Source: Bacteroidia bacterium
GTDB lineage: Bacteria; Bacteroidota; Bacteroidia; NS11-12g; UBA955
DNA length: 8,756 nt
Assembly: GCA_020848595.1 (NCBI GenBank)
Contig: JADLHV010000220.1
Span: forward strand, 1 to 8,756
Direction of reading: 5' to 3'
Each line of letters begins with the position of its first letter. Position 1 is the first letter of the stretch. The position numbers and the translations under genes were made by a program. The notes under the pieces were generated by a model. That model was not told where the DNA came from and did not search any database. It saw only the letters and a program-made list of their open reading frames with translations. Shown piece after piece: positions 1-5,399 of the stretch.

Positions 1-94
1 CCATGGAGATGTAGAAAGTCTAATCAAGTTTAAAGAGAAAATTGGACTAGATACCGTCATTATTCCGAAATTAGAGCAAGAATTTGAGTTATAG
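1..94 (+). CDS. C-terminal end of a probable beta-CASP metallo-beta-lactamase (RMMBL domain) protein, 5' end outside window
   Basis: An open frame enters from the left edge (first full codon at 2-4) and stops at TAG 92-94, giving 30 residues that begin HGDVESLIKFKEKIG and end in QEFEL. A His-Gly-acidic motif, then a helix, then an I-P strand, then a short acidic end ending in -EL resembles the last part of the RMMBL domain of RNase J/CPSF73-like beta-CASP nucleases, where this His belongs to a conserved late motif. The family call rests on 30 residues and is an inference; the existence of a coding end here is more secure. Its stop lies 3 bp from the stop of the convergent repair gene, so there is no room for a separate terminator. 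Confidence 0.5.
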   Translation, partial: HGDVESLIKFKEKIGLDTVIIPKLEQEFEL

Positions 95-97
95 TAT

Positions 98-427
98 TTA
101 AGGTGTCAAAACTTCAGGGTCCCAAAATAATTCCTTGAAATGTTTAACTTTATCATTTTCGACTTCAATCCCTTCTTTTTCGAGTAATTCTTGCATACGA
201 TTTCCACCAAAGTGTGCTTTCCCACTAAGTTGACCATTTCTATTGACCACCCGATGAGCTGGAATATCAAAATCGGGAACATGAGAGGCGTTGAGTGCCC
301 ATCCAACCATGCGGCTAGATGATTTTGAGCCTAAGTATTTGGCAATAGCACCATAGCTGGTAACGCGTCCGAATGGGATAAGCTTTACAAGCTCATAAAC
401 ATTGTTGAAAAAATTATGTTCTGTCAT
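98..427 (-). CDS. Alkyltransferase-like protein (MGMT family, catalytic Cys replaced by Ala)
   Basis: This 109-residue protein matches the DNA-binding domain of O6-alkylguanine-DNA alkyltransferases: IPFGRVTSYGAIA (17-29), SSRMVGWALN (37-46), IPAHRVVNRNG (55-65) and a C-terminal FKELFW. In true methyltransferases the active site reads PCHRV; here Cys is Ala57. That is typical of alkyltransferase-like (ATL) proteins, which bind O6-alkylguanine without repairing it and pass the lesion to nucleotide excision repair. The nucleotide-flipping Tyr (Tyr25) and the Arg finger (Arg39) are present. I chose ATG 425-427; the frame stays open to a TTG at 452-454, but that codon lies inside the -7 promoter element. 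The protein is cytosolic and is transcribed from a divergent promoter shared with the thioredoxin-fold gene. Confidence 0.9.
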   Translation of the reverse strand: MTEHNFFNNVYELVKLIPFGRVTSYGAIAKYLGSKSSSRMVGWALNASHVPDFDIPAHRVVNRNGQLSGKAHFGGNRMQELLEKEGIEVENDKVKHFKELFWDPEVLTP

Positions 428-451
428 ATTTGTGTCAGTAAACCTTTTTGG

Positions 452-485
452 CAAAATTATTGTCTATAAATTAATTCGAAGACAA
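452..485 (-). promoter_or_regulatory. Bacteroidota-type promoter for the alkyltransferase-like gene
   Basis: Read leftward, a perfect -7 element TAATTTTG (consensus TAnnTTTG) occupies 452-459. A -33 TTG lies at 483-485, with 23 bp between them, inside the 17-23 bp range described for this phylum. The ATG is 24 nt beyond the -7 element. No Shine-Dalgarno sequence is obvious. Confidence 0.6.
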
Positions 486-493
486 TAAATTTG
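460..493 (+). promoter_or_regulatory. Bacteroidota-type promoter for the secreted thioredoxin-fold gene
   Basis: TTG at 460-462 and a perfect -7 element TAAATTTG at 486-493 are 23 bp apart, the same spacing as the opposing promoter. Only 13 nt separate the -7 element from the ATG at 507, so the predicted 5' leader is under about 10 nt. Confidence 0.6.
465..480. repeat. 16-bp direct repeat, copy 1 (core of divergent promoter)
   Basis: TATAAATTAATTCGAA here is repeated exactly at 4149-4164. Both copies lie in spacers between a leftward and a rightward gene, in the same orientation. In this copy it is exactly the spacer between the two arms of the inverted repeat. Confidence 0.6.
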
Positions 494-506
494 CGTTATA
501 ACAAAA

Positions 507-2147
507 ATGAATAATAAATTCTTATTAAAAACTGCTTTTCTAACATTTGTTGGAATGTCCGTTGTATTAAGTGGATACGGACAAAAAACTACAGCAAAGG
601 CTGCAGCTAAGCCAAATACGGCAGCCAATTCGGCCAAATCTGAGTCTGTAAATGTCGGTTCTTCAAAGTTTGATGTTAAAAATATTGGAAGAGATCCTGG
701 CACTTATGCCATAAAAGTTAAGATTAAAGGACTCAATAATATTGATATTTATCTAGCAGATAATTTTGCCGATAAGCAATATTTTAGAGATACCTGTCAT
801 TTAGATGCAAATGGTGTTGGTACTTTCACTGGCAATCCAAAATTACAACGTGGTATGTACATGATTGTTTTTCCTCAAATGGATTGGTGGTTTGAATTAC
901 CCATTACAGACGATCAAGTTTTCTATTTTGAAGCAGATACCTCTAAAGATGAAACTAAAATAAAGGTTGAAGGTAGTGCAGAAAATATAGCTTTTGCAGC
1001 TTATCAAAAACAAAGAGCTATCAATGGTAGAAGAAGTTATGACCTTGAACAACAAATCAAACAAGCCAATGCAAGCGGAAATACAGAGCTTAAAAAAGCA
1101 TTGACTGCTGAAAGAGACTCTTTAGAAAAGGTGTTTTTCAATTTTAGAGAAAAGTATATGACAGATAATTCTAATCATTTACTAACTAAAATTTTCAAAG
1201 CATTTACAACCGTTAAGATTCCAGCTAATCCAGACCCTAAAGATTCTATGTATGATTATCGTTTTTATAAAAATCACTTTTGGGATAATATCGATTTCAA
1301 TGAATCTGGATTAATTAGAGCACCTCAAGGCTTATTGACAAAAAAGATTGATGATTATATTGATAAACTAGTCTTTCAAGATTACGATTCATTAACTAGA
1401 GCTGTTGATTATTTAATTGGTTTAACTGTTCCAAATACTGAAATTCAAAAATACTTTGTTCAGTATCTTACTCAAAAATTCCAAGACAGAAAAGTAATGT
1501 GTATGGATAATATTACCATTCACATGATTAACAGATATTATTGCACTGGTCGAGCTTGGTGGTACGATGATACTGCAGGTAAGAAGAAAATGTGCGATGA
1601 AGCTAGAAGAGCCACTCCAACAATGTGTGGTAAAACTGCTCCAGATTTAAATTTAGCAGATACTGCTGGTAAGTTCCATCGTTTATACGAAAATATGGGA
1701 ATTTTTACCATTGTCTTTTTCTATGACCCTACATGTGGTCACTGTAAACAAGCTATTCCAATAGTCAATGCAGTTTATCAAAAATATAAAGCTCAAGGTA
1801 TTAAAGTGTATGCCGTTTCTACAGAAGGCAAATATACCGAATGGCGAAAATTAGTGAGAGAAAATAAAGATGTACAAGATTGGTTAAACGTATGTAAGAC
1901 TAACGAATATGGCGAATGGCCTTTGTATAGATACTATTACAATATTCAATCAAATCCAACAATCTTTATTTTAGATTCTGATGCTAAAATTTTAGGTAAG
2001 AAAATAGATGAGCATCAATTAGAGTTTTTCTTAGGTTCATTGTTGTTTGAAAAAGGGCTTTTAAAAGAACGTCCGCAACCACCTAAAGATAAGCCAGAAG
2101 ACGAAAGTCATTCTAATAATAAAGACGCTAAGACTGAAGAAAACTAA
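507..2147 (+). CDS. Secreted DUF4369-like / thioredoxin-fold (TlpA-like) protein
   Basis: This 546-residue periplasmic protein starts with a signal peptide (1-25) with predicted cleavage before Gln26, followed by an Ala/Lys-rich linker (27-46). Residues about 66-150 are a beta-rich domain resembling DUF4369 (IKVKIKGLNNIDIYLADNF, then FTGNPKLQRGMYMIVFP). A helical, charged region (about 157-370) resembles DUF5106. A thioredoxin/TlpA-like domain runs from about 375 to 515, with redox motif CGHC at 410-413 and the cis-Pro at 484 (NPTIF). A hydrophilic tail rich in Lys, Asp, Glu and Pro ends the protein. There is no lipobox Cys, so it should be soluble. Six further cysteines (97, 332, 346, 363, 374, 463) are unusual. 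The likely role is thiol-disulfide exchange in the cell envelope; the substrate is unknown. The gene is single, with its own promoter and terminator. Confidence 0.85.
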   Translation: MNNKFLLKTAFLTFVGMSVVLSGYGQKTTAKAAAKPNTAANSAKSESVNVGSSKFDVKNIGRDPGTYAIKVKIKGLNNIDIYLADNFADKQYFRDTCHLDANGVGTFTGNPKLQRGMYMIVFPQMDWWFELPITDDQVFYFEADTSKDETKIKVEGSAENIAFAAYQKQRAINGRRSYDLEQQIKQANASGNTELKKALTAERDSLEKVFFNFREKYMTDNSNHLLTKIFKAFTTVKIPANPDPKDSMYDYRFYKNHFWDNIDFNESGLIRAPQGLLTKKIDDYIDKLVFQDYDSLTRAVDYLIGLTVPNTEIQKYFVQYLTQKFQDRKVMCMDNITIHMINRYYCTGRAWWYDDTAGKKKMCDEARRATPTMCGKTAPDLNLADTAGKFHRLYENMGIFTIVFFYDPTCGHCKQAIPIVNAVYQKYKAQGIKVYAVSTEGKYTEWRKLVRENKDVQDWLNVCKTNEYGEWPLYRYYYNIQSNPTIFILDSDAKILGKKIDEHQLEFFLGSLLFEKGLLKERPQPPKDKPEDESHSNNKDAKTEEN

Positions 2148-2201
2148 AGTTTAAGTCAAGCAAATAAAGAAAAGTAAACTTCGATTAACTAATAATTTAA
2201 G

Positions 2202-2230
2202 ACGGTTCCTAAATAGGGACCGTTTTTTTT
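2202..2230 (+). terminator. Intrinsic terminator after the thioredoxin-fold gene
   Basis: ACGGTTCC (2202-2209) pairs with GGGACCGT (2216-2223) with one G-T wobble, around a TAAATA loop, and is followed by an unbroken T tract to 2230. It lies about 55 bp after the stop at 2147 and directly abuts the stop of the convergent gene (2236-2238). It may also act leftward, where the trailing sequence CTTAAATTATT is a weaker T-rich tract. Confidence 0.9.
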
Positions 2231-2235
2231 GATTA

Positions 2236-2901
2236 CTATTTTTGTTGTTTTTTATACCAGTCTCTAGCGCGTGAATACATTTCACCAAATCTTAAAGAAA
2301 TGCCATACGTATAATAACTACCACTATAGGCACTTGCATTTAAAGCAAATCGACTGCCTAAGCCGGCGCCAGCCCATACCCACCATTTGATTTTATAGTT
2401 TATATAAAACCCTATTTCTAAGGGCATAATTGTGTGTTTAGATTTTTCGAAAACATTTTCAAATGTTGCATTCCTTTTGAATTTTTCGTCGGTTCCGGAA
2501 CCAATTCCAAAAGTGATTGGTATTGCCATGCGCCATCTTTTTGAATTTACAAAATAAGATTCAGTACCAATATTTAAATAGGAAAGTTTATAACGGGCAT
2601 AAACTGTATTGCTATCTATTTTGCCAAAAGGAGCCGTCGGATTTTCGAGAATAATCGATTCATTGTTGTAAGAACCGTAATAGCCTAGAAAGATATTTGT
2701 TCTGTTATTGTAAGTATAGCCCGATTGTAATCCAAACATTTTTAATTTCAAATCCCGTACAATACTATTTTTGCCATCTAAACAAATAAACCAACTTCTA
2801 TCTTGATTCAAGTCATATTTAACACTGTCCCAATATTTTCTGAATTGAGCATTTGCATTGGCACTAATTAAAATAGACAATAGAAGAAATATTTTTTTCA
2901 C
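2236..2901 (-). CDS. Secreted, probably outer-membrane beta-rich protein of unknown function
   Basis: I do not recognise a specific family. The 221-residue product has a clear signal peptide (MKKIFLLLSILISANANA) with a standard cleavage site before Gln19. The mature part has repeated alternating aromatic/polar stretches separated by short turns: FGLQSGYTYNNRTNIFLGYYGSY, YKLSYLNIGTESYFV, RMAIPITFGIGSG, PLEIGFYINYKIKWWVWAGAGLG and YTYGISLRFG. This pattern suggests a small membrane beta-barrel of about 8-10 strands, although a basic tail (RARDWYKKQQK) follows the last strand. Only one Cys is in the mature chain (WFICLDG). The start is GTG at 2899-2901; no in-frame ATG lies between it and the upstream stop, and the signal peptide begins exactly there. 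It is transcribed alone, convergent with the thioredoxin-fold gene and divergent from the PnuC-type gene. Confidence 0.75.
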   Translation of the reverse strand: MKKIFLLLSILISANANAQFRKYWDSVKYDLNQDRSWFICLDGKNSIVRDLKLKMFGLQSGYTYNNRTNIFLGYYGSYNNESIILENPTAPFGKIDSNTVYARYKLSYLNIGTESYFVNSKRWRMAIPITFGIGSGTDEKFKRNATFENVFEKSKHTIMPLEIGFYINYKIKWWVWAGAGLGSRFALNASAYSGSYYTYGISLRFGEMYSRARDWYKKQQK

Positions 2902-2909
2902 AATAAATG

Positions 2910-2917
2910 CAAAATTA
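2910..2917 (-). promoter_or_regulatory. -7 promoter element of the beta-rich secreted protein gene
   Basis: Read leftward this is TAATTTTG, a perfect TAnnTTTG. It ends only 8 nt before the GTG start, so the transcript would be almost leaderless. No TTG is found at the expected 17-23 bp upstream distance, so the -33 part is missing or weak. Confidence 0.5.
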
Positions 2918-2918
2918 G

Positions 2919-2930
2919 GTTTTTAAAAAC
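2919..2930. repeat. 12-bp perfect palindrome in a divergent promoter region
   Basis: GTTTTTAAAAAC is self-complementary and lies one base from the -7 element at 2910-2917, in the 47-bp spacer between two divergent genes. It could be an operator, but a 12-bp A+T-rich palindrome can also occur by chance. Confidence 0.35.
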
Positions 2931-2948
2931 ATGGAATAGAATGCATCT

Positions 2949-3569
2949 TTGCCACAGGTGTTGAATATACTGGAAATAGGGTCGGTAGCATTTGTGCTCT
3001 TTTATTTATTCTATGCAACTAAACAGAAGTCTATTGCATGGATATTCGGTTGTATATCTTCTGCATTAAGCTTTGTGCTTTTTTATCAATTGGAACTATT
3101 TGGCAGTGCTATTTTGCAAATATTTTATTTTCTATTAGGTGTAAACGGTTTTTTAAATTGGTCTTACTTTGAATCTGATAGAAAGGCCAGTTATCGTTAT
3201 TCTAAAACGTTTCACTTAGTCAGTATATTGCTCATATTGATTTTGATTTTTTTAATTAACAATCTTAGTGCAATAAGTTGGGGCCCAGATTTAAGTATAC
3301 TTAATTTTTTAGATGTATCGCTTGCAATATTGAGTATATGGGCGACTTATTTAGAAACCAAGAAAGACATAGTTTGTTGGTGGTATTGGATTGCTTGCAA
3401 TATCGGGTATGGTATTTTATATCTCTATCAATCCTATGATGGAGAATCCTTGTTTTTATATTCGGCACTTATGTTCTTTTTAGCAGGATTTTCATATTTC
3501 GCTAAAATTACATGGCAAAAGTCACTACGAAACGAAAATCAACTTCAGTCCAACCCCAATAAAAACTAA
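2949..3569 (+). CDS. pnuC: PnuC-family vitamin transporter (nicotinamide riboside or thiamine type)
   Basis: This 206-residue inner-membrane protein has about seven hydrophobic segments. The family signature W-x-x-W-x-x-x-N is present as W144, W147 and N151 (CWWYWIACN), residues that line the ligand site in PnuC structures. A second typical stretch is LQIFYFLLGVNGFLNW (56-71). PnuC proteins carry out facilitated diffusion of nicotinamide riboside, with import driven by phosphorylation inside the cell; relatives PnuT and PnuX take thiamine or riboflavin, and the substrate cannot be set from this sequence. The start is uncertain: no ATG occurs near the N-terminus and an in-frame stop lies at 2937-2939, leaving TTG 2949, GTG 2958 or TTG 2961. 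The divergent spacer is too short for a TPP riboswitch. The 3' end overlaps the opposing exporter gene by 45 bp. Confidence 0.82.
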   Translation: MPQVLNILEIGSVAFVLFYLFYATKQKSIAWIFGCISSALSFVLFYQLELFGSAILQIFYFLLGVNGFLNWSYFESDRKASYRYSKTFHLVSILLILILIFLINNLSAISWGPDLSILNFLDVSLAILSIWATYLETKKDIVCWWYWIACNIGYGILYLYQSYDGESLFLYSALMFFLAGFSYFAKITWQKSLRNENQLQSNPNKN

Positions 3570-4139
3570 TCCTGATATTTGATTAATGCGCATTAGTACT
3601 TTTGGGCTGACCCATTTTCCGAGTCTAGCTGCAAACAGAGCAATTCCAATTTCTGCGAAGAAGATACTGACGAGACTAGAGGCGAAAAAAATAATTTTAT
3701 CATTCATATTGTATTGAAATTGAATGGTAAGAGAAGAACTAATTCCTAACCAAATGAAAAAATTTATTGGATTAACAGCATTTAACAGAAAGCCATTCCC
3801 GATATAATAGAGATTAGAACCTTGACCGAAAGCTTTACCTTCCTTAATTTTCGGATTAGCTTTAAAGATCATGAAGATGCCCATAAGGATAAGCATCGAC
3901 CCACCGACAACAGATACGGTTTTTTTATATTTGGATAAAAATTCTGCAAAAGGTTCGCTAAGCAGAGCAAGAGAAATAAAGAGCATATCGCAGATGATAA
4001 CACCTGTAGCGATAAATACTCCAGTTTTAGGGCCGAAAGCAATGCTATTCTTGATTAAAGCAAAGAAAACTGTCCCTAGCATTAAGCTTAAAACAAATCC
4101 TGTTGCAAGGCCTTCCCATATACAATTAAATAGGTGCAT
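3525..4139 (-). CDS. LysE/RhtB-family amino-acid exporter
   Basis: A 204-residue polytopic inner-membrane protein with about six hydrophobic segments. Family traits are an N-terminal G-L-A-T-G-F-V-L helix with a small-residue pattern (10-32), SIAFGPKTGVFIATGVIICD (32-51), a helix with GGSMLILMGIFMIFKA (79-94), NAVNPINFFIW (120-130) carrying the conserved N-P motif, and a C-terminal GLVFIGVGLKLIF helix. Members export amino acids such as lysine, threonine or homoserine; the substrate is not evident here. Start ATG 4137-4139 is supported by a -33/-7-like pair upstream. The last 15 codons, including the end of the final helix, overlap the 3' end of the convergent PnuC-type gene. No dedicated terminator is visible. 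Confidence 0.85.
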   Translation of the reverse strand: MHLFNCIWEGLATGFVLSLMLGTVFFALIKNSIAFGPKTGVFIATGVIICDMLFISLALLSEPFAEFLSKYKKTVSVVGGSMLILMGIFMIFKANPKIKEGKAFGQGSNLYYIGNGFLLNAVNPINFFIWLGISSSLTIQFQYNMNDKIIFFASSLVSIFFAEIGIALFAARLGKWVSPKVLMRINQISGLVFIGVGLKLIFVS

Positions 4140-4148
4140 CGAAATATT

Positions 4149-4164
4149 TATAAATTAATTCGAA
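4149..4164. repeat. 16-bp direct repeat, copy 2 (exporter/rbfA divergent spacer)
   Basis: This is an exact copy of the 16-bp sequence at 465-480, again in a short spacer between divergent genes and in the same orientation. The flanking inverted arms of copy 1 are not repeated here. Confidence 0.6.
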
Positions 4165-4190
4165 AGATACAATAAAATAAGGTCCGCAAA
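4162..4190 (-). promoter_or_regulatory. Probable promoter of the LysE-type exporter gene
   Basis: Read leftward, TTTG (4187-4190) is followed after 17 bp by TATCTTTC (4162-4169), which matches TAnnTTTG at all fixed bases except the last. The ATG lies 22 nt downstream. Confidence 0.4.
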
Positions 4191-4193
4191 TTA

Positions 4194-4201
4194 TAACTTT
4201 G
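4194..4201 (+). promoter_or_regulatory. -7 promoter element of the rbfA operon
   Basis: TAACTTTG is a perfect TAnnTTTG lying 12 nt before the rbfA ATG at 4214, implying a leader of only a few bases. A -33 TTG at the usual distance is not seen. It sits 3 bp from the -33 element of the opposing exporter promoter. Confidence 0.55.
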
Positions 4202-4213
4202 CAGTAAATAATT

Positions 4214-4582
4214 ATGAGTACTCGAACCGAAAAATTTAACAGAGAAATGCAAAGAGAGCTAGGAACTATTTTTCAAGCTCGCATGCACGATTGGTTTGAG
4301 GGCGCTTTCATTACCGTAACGGATGTGAGTACAAGCCCAGATTTAGGTTATGTAAAAGCCTACCTTAGTATCTATAATACCAAGAATAGACAAGCCATTA
4401 TGGATCTTGTTAATTTGTCAAACAAGCAAATTCGCAAAGACTTAGCCTCAAAAATCAGAAAATCGGTTAGAATTATTCCTGAATTAACCTTCTTTGAAGA
4501 TAAAAGTTTAGACGATGCTTTGAAATTCGATAAGATTTTTGAACAGTTGAAAGAAGAGAGAGAATCTAGAGAGAAGAAATAA
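4214..4582 (+). CDS. rbfA: Ribosome-binding factor A
   Basis: RbfA is a KH-fold factor that binds the 30S subunit during late 16S rRNA maturation and helps cold adaptation. The 122-residue length and segment order fit the family: N-terminal helix FNREMQRELGTIFQ (8-21), the ITVTDVSTSPDLGYVKAYLSIY strands (33-54), the LSNKQIRKDLASKIRKSVRIIPELTFFEDKSLDDA segment (68-102) containing the conserved R-x-P-E-L-x-F-x-x-D motif, and a charged helical tail. Start ATG 4214 has a -7 element 12 nt before it and no Shine-Dalgarno sequence. It heads a three-gene operon with a methyltransferase (4-bp gap) and a LolE-type permease. Confidence 0.95.
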   Translation: MSTRTEKFNREMQRELGTIFQARMHDWFEGAFITVTDVSTSPDLGYVKAYLSIYNTKNRQAIMDLVNLSNKQIRKDLASKIRKSVRIIPELTFFEDKSLDDALKFDKIFEQLKEERESREKK

Positions 4583-4586
4583 TCTA

Positions 4587-5399
4587 ATGCCAACAAGAGT
4601 CAATAACGAGATTTTTACTGACCTGCTTAGAAATCATGCATGGATGAGGAAATTTTATATTTTTCTTACCCATTCGCTTTTGTTGAAAAATAATATAATT
4701 CGCCGCGAAATTAAATTGTGCGGTCGTAGAAGAAAACGCTCTCAACATGTGTTATATCCCGGATTTGGTATGGGGCAATTGCTCGGTTTATTTGCTCAAC
4801 AACCTAATAAATACACTGTAACAGCTATTGATAAAGATTGCAATATGGTCGTTCAATCTTCTAATTATTTTTTAGAAGAACATATTAATAATATTTATTG
4901 TCGCACAACAGATGTTCTTGAACTAAATGACCATGAGGTGTATGATTTGAGTTTAGCTATAAATCTGTTAAATTATGTAGAAGATGATCATAGGGCTTTA
5001 GTGAACTTGTATGAATCATTAAAGAAGCCTGGCATTTTAATAATTTTTAATTCGAGTAATTACGCCGACGATAAAGCAAGTAAACTTAATATTGGTGTAT
5101 ATAAAGATAAGAAGTATCGGAATGGTTATGGTATTCTTGAACTAAAACACATGTTAAAAGGCATCGGTTTTTCTAAAGTTAAAGCTCGTTATGTATATGG
5201 AACGCCAGGTATTTTAAGTTGGAAAATTACTACAGCTTGGCCTTCTAGTATGATTAAAGCTTCAAGATTGTCATTTGTTATTTTACCGATTTATACTTTA
5301 ATCAGTATTCCATTTGTCTTTATCCTTAATTTATTAGATATAAATTTTAAACACAAAAAAGGTAAGTGCATTGTAGTTAAGGCGTTTAAGCAAGGATGA
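4587..5399 (+). CDS. Class I SAM-dependent methyltransferase with a C-terminal hydrophobic segment
   Basis: This 270-residue protein has a Rossmann-like SAM site: motif I VLYPGFGMG (55-63), a divergent form of the usual V-L-D-x-G-x-G-x-G; an acidic motif II strand end VTAID (78-82); D109 in CRTTDVLEL; and the strand YDLSLAINLLNYVEDD (119-134), typical of the SAM-pocket floor. A basic cluster GRRRKRS (46-52) precedes motif I. After the catalytic domain comes PGILSWKITTAWPS (208-220), then a hydrophobic stretch FVILPIYTLISIPFVFILNLL (230-250) long enough to be a membrane anchor, ending in a KGKCIVVKAFK strand. The substrate is unknown; its place between a ribosome-maturation gene and a lipoprotein-release gene does not settle it. 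Its TGA overlaps the next ATG (ATGA), suggesting translational coupling. Confidence 0.82.
   Translation: MPTRVNNEIFTDLLRNHAWMRKFYIFLTHSLLLKNNIIRREIKLCGRRRKRSQHVLYPGFGMGQLLGLFAQQPNKYTVTAIDKDCNMVVQSSNYFLEEHINNIYCRTTDVLELNDHEVYDLSLAINLLNYVEDDHRALVNLYESLKKPGILIIFNSSNYADDKASKLNIGVYKDKKYRNGYGILELKHMLKGIGFSKVKARYVYGTPGILSWKITTAWPSSMIKASRLSFVILPIYTLISIPFVFILNLLDINFKHKKGKCIVVKAFKQG

Larger units (their letters stand above)
451..494. promoter_or_regulatory. Mirror-image divergent promoter: 14-bp inverted repeat around a 16-bp core
   Basis: GCAAAATTATTGTC (451-464) and GACAATAAATTTGC (481-494) are inverted copies of each other with one mismatch, separated by 16 bp. Each arm holds the -7 element of one gene and the -33 TTG of the other, so the two promoters overlap fully. 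RNA polymerase could probably occupy only one direction at a time. A dimeric regulator could also use the dyad; that is inference. Confidence 0.6.

Noticed and set aside
464..703. Leftward 79-codon open frame across the divergent promoter and the start of the thioredoxin-fold gene
   Set aside because: Its Ala/Phe-rich stretch is the reverse of the Ala/Lys linker codons, and it covers two well-supported promoters.
2902..2948. TPP or other riboswitch controlling the PnuC-type gene
   Set aside because: The whole divergent spacer is 47 bp, too short for a known riboswitch plus a promoter.
3871..4158. Rightward 95-codon open frame opposite the exporter gene
   Set aside because: It runs antisense to a clear LysE-type gene, has no family resemblance, and its codons mirror the hydrophobic helices on the other strand.
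4372..4596. Leftward 74-codon open frame opposite rbfA
   Set aside because: It lies almost wholly inside the confident rbfA gene on the opposite strand and shows no domain or promoter.
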